Shown: positions 62,299 to 64,000 of the stretch, piece by piece
Position numbering within the stretch: the first letter of the stretch is position 1
How the letters are laid out: the number at the start of each line of letters is the position of its first letter
Assembly: GCA_004298155.1 (NCBI GenBank)
Contig: SCRD01000017.1
Coordinates: 124,001 to 188,000 of the forward strand
Direction: 5' to 3'
Length of the DNA stretch: 64,000 nt
DNA from: Acidobacteriota bacterium
GTDB taxonomy: Bacteria > Acidobacteriota > Terriglobia > UBA7540
Program-made: the position numbers and the translations under genes
The notes under the pieces: model-generated
What the model saw: only the letters and a program-made list of their open reading frames with translations
What the model was told of the DNA's origin: nothing
Databases searched by the model: none

Positions 62299-63666
62299 AT
62301 GTCTAGAGATTCAATCACACGTCGTGATTTCATGCGAGTGGGAGCGGGAGCGGCCGCAGCCGGTTCGGCTGCCAAGGTGATGTTGCTGGAACCGGCGCGC
62401 GCGATGGCGTCGCCCCGGCCCATACCGCCCTCGGACAGGCTTCGGTTTGCTTCTATAGGAACAGGAGTGCGGGGATGCGAGGATTTATCAACCGCGCTCC
62501 GTGCACCCGGAGTGGAAATGGTGGCCGTCTCTGACCTCTATGACGGGCGATTGATCGCTGCCCAGGAGCACGCCGGTAAGAAGTTGGACACCACCAAAGA
62601 CTACCGCAGAATCCTGGACCGCAAGGACATTGATTTTGTGATTGTGGCCACCATGGACCACTGGCACTCAAAGATCGTCGAAGACGCCTGTGCTGCCGGC
62701 AAGGACGTTTATTGTGAAAAGCCGATGACGCACAAAGTTCCGGAAGGCTTCCGGATCATTGAGGCAGCCCAGAAATACGGACGAATGGTGCAGGTAGGCA
62801 GCCAGCGGCGGAGCAACGTGGTTTTTGCCAAGGGGCGGGAGATCGTTGAGAGTGGGGCGCTGGGGCAGATAACCGCCGTGGAGGGCTGGATCGACCGCAA
62901 TGATCCGAGCGGCGCCTGGGTCTATCCGATTCCGCCGGACGCCAACGAGCGGACCATTGACTGGGAGCGATTCCTTGGCGACGCCCCCAGGCGGTCCTTC
63001 GACGCCAAGAGGTTTTTCCGCTGGCGCGGATACTCAGATTATGGCGAAGGCTTGCCCGGTGATTTGTATGTCCACATCCTGACCGGGATTTACACCGTGA
63101 TGGGGTTCGAGGCGCCGCCTCAAAGGGCCGCTGCCGGCGGCGGTCTTTATCACTATAAAGACGGCCGCGACGAGCCCGACATGATCTGGACGCTTTATAC
63201 GTTTCCGGGAACGACTGTTTCCGTCCGTTGCAACCTGAATAATGATTCGCAGGGTGGAGACACACGAATTTATGGCACCAAGGGTACGCTGATGTTTAAC
63301 GGTGAAGAATCGGTGACTTTTGTCCCTCAGGATACGCGTCCTCAGCCGGAAAGGTATTCCGTTGATGGATGGCCGAAAAAGATGCGCGAGGAGTACTGGG
63401 CGCACTGGAAAGAGGAGCATCCCGCGCCGCCGTTGAATTCGTTGACTGCTGTTGAACAATCGCAGACCTTCCGCGTGCCTGATGGTTACGATGAGGACCT
63501 GGTACACATGGAGAATTTCCTCAACGCAGTCAGGACGCGAAAGCCCAACGATGAGGGACCCGTCTTCGGCAACTGGACAGCCATTTCGTGCCACATGGCG
63601 AACCATTCCTATTTCAACAAGGCTGAGGCTATCTGGGACGAGAAGGCCAAAACGATCCGGACGTAG
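62299..63666 (+). CDS. Tat-exported Gfo/Idh/MocA family oxidoreductase
   Basis: This is a 455-residue NAD(P)-dependent oxidoreductase with ATG behind GGAGGGCAGG. The N-terminus is a twin-arginine signal (SITRRDFMRVGAGAAAAG). The Rossmann domain follows (FASIGTGVRG, VAVSDLYDG, IVATMDHWHSKIV) with the family motif DVYCEKPMTHKV (catalytic Lys in EKP). The C-terminal domain has WRGYSDYGEGLPGDLYVHI (key His) and INGTKG-like YGTKGTLMF. Exported members carry a bound cofactor and act on sugars in the periplasm. A second gene of the same kind starts 144 bases later, so the two are probably co-transcribed. Confidence 0.92.
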   Translation: MSRDSITRRDFMRVGAGAAAAGSAAKVMLLEPARAMASPRPIPPSDRLRFASIGTGVRGCEDLSTALRAPGVEMVAVSDLYDGRLIAAQEHAGKKLDTTKDYRRILDRKDIDFVIVATMDHWHSKIVEDACAAGKDVYCEKPMTHKVPEGFRIIEAAQKYGRMVQVGSQRRSNVVFAKGREIVESGALGQITAVEGWIDRNDPSGAWVYPIPPDANERTIDWERFLGDAPRRSFDAKRFFRWRGYSDYGEGLPGDLYVHILTGIYTVMGFEAPPQRAAAGGGLYHYKDGRDEPDMIWTLYTFPGTTVSVRCNLNNDSQGGDTRIYGTKGTLMFNGEESVTFVPQDTRPQPERYSVDGWPKKMREEYWAHWKEEHPAPPLNSLTAVEQSQTFRVPDGYDEDLVHMENFLNAVRTRKPNDEGPVFGNWTAISCHMANHSYFNKAEAIWDEKAKTIRT

Positions 63667-63809
63667 GACGGAAGGTCAAGAGTCAGTGCGGCCATGCCCG
63701 GGCCGTGGGCTGACTGTGCTGTGACCGCTTAATCCGGTTTCGCTGCCGGTCTTCCGGCACGCAGACAGATCATCACAATCTGGATTACACAAAGGGGAGG
63801 TGCCTCGAC

Positions 63810-64000
63810 ATGGGGAACGATGGGATATCGCGGCGCGATTTTATGCGGAGAACTTCCACTGCGGCCGGCGCGGCGCTGGTCGGAAAGTCTGTTCTGCTCG
63901 AAGCCGAAAATCTTGCCGCATCGCCCACGCCTGTGCCGCCCAGCGACACGGTGCGTTTCGGCATGGTCGGCATCGGCATGCAGGGCTCGGGCTTGCTGGG
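63810..64000 (+). CDS. Second Tat-exported Gfo/Idh/MocA oxidoreductase, N-terminal part
   Basis: ATG follows GGGGAGG, and the frame runs off the right edge. The first 63 residues hold a twin-arginine signal (ISRRDFMRRTSTAAGAALVG) and the start of the Rossmann fold (VRFGMVGIGMQGSGLL). The layout matches the preceding gene (RRDFMR, then PxPPSDxxRF, then GxGxxG), so they are paralogues, probably a tandem duplication that has diverged. The catalytic EKP motif lies outside the window. Confidence 0.85.
   Translation, partial: MGNDGISRRDFMRRTSTAAGAALVGKSVLLEAENLAASPTPVPPSDTVRFGMVGIGMQGSGLL

Noticed and set aside
1-64000. tRNA, rRNA, prophage or insertion sequence
   Set aside because: I looked for TTCRANNC-type T-loops, rRNA-like conserved strings, integrases and transposases and found none; a covariance-model scan (tRNAscan-SE, Infernal) would be decisive.

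Overview
The window is a GC-rich bacterial chromosome segment that most resembles the phylum Acidobacteriota. This rests on gene content, not on a marker gene. It has three large Oar-like TonB-dependent receptors with an N-terminal carboxypeptidase-regulatory-like domain, several Tat-exported Gfo/Idh/MocA and sugar-isomerase enzymes, a prolyl oligopeptidase, a PafA-like alkaline phosphatase, cytochrome P460 and DHOR proteins, and many unknown secreted proteins. I found no rRNA, tRNA, CRISPR array, prophage or intact insertion sequence.

Layout. 1-6.2 kb: the start of threonine dehydrogenase, two cupins with a DUF6448 protein, an aldo/keto reductase, relics of an enolase-superfamily gene and a PAP2 phosphatase, and a B12-type radical SAM enzyme. 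6.6-7.9 kb: DAHP synthase behind a leader peptide very rich in Phe, Tyr and Trp and a complete-looking attenuator. 8-16 kb: a membrane protein and an acyl-reductase-like SDR, then an SDR-galactonate dehydratase pair and a frameshifted TonB receptor. 16-27 kb: a nucleoside transporter, a RodZ-like protein, a GAF-GGDEF cyclase, a TonB receptor, prolyl oligopeptidase and cytochrome P460. 27-38 kb: mainly small and unknown proteins, a basic-tailed EXORDIUM-like secreted protein, a DHOR cytochrome, an ECF sigma operon, a radical SAM protein and a 6-phosphogluconolactonase-like propeller. 38-45 kb: a TetR-HlyD-ABC efflux operon with a palindromic operator, D-Ala-D-Ala ligase with arginase, and a dead Phd-VapC module. 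45-53 kb: a zinc-ribbon protein, a relic of a second asnS 3' end, a GlsB-type protein, a terpene-cyclase-like exported protein, asnS, a TIM-barrel isomerase and gamma-glutamyltransferase. 53-64 kb: two loci of REP-type hairpins, a third TonB receptor, a 66-bp repeat cluster, an alkaline phosphatase, RlpA, a sugar isomerase, a peroxiredoxin with in-frame UGA, a GNAT enzyme and two Gfo/Idh/MocA oxidoreductases.

Two observations stand out. First, the peroxiredoxin at 60763-61368 has UGA exactly at the peroxidatic cysteine and a hairpin of bacterial SECIS geometry just downstream, so it is probably a selenoprotein. Second, the DAHP synthase leader (6677-6823) encodes all three aromatic amino acids and is followed by mutually exclusive antiterminator and terminator helices, which suggests ribosome-mediated attenuation of the whole shikimate entry step.

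Much of the rest looks like outer-membrane uptake of complex organic matter (TonB receptors, peptidase, sugar-acid and sugar oxidoreductases) mixed with decaying accessory modules.
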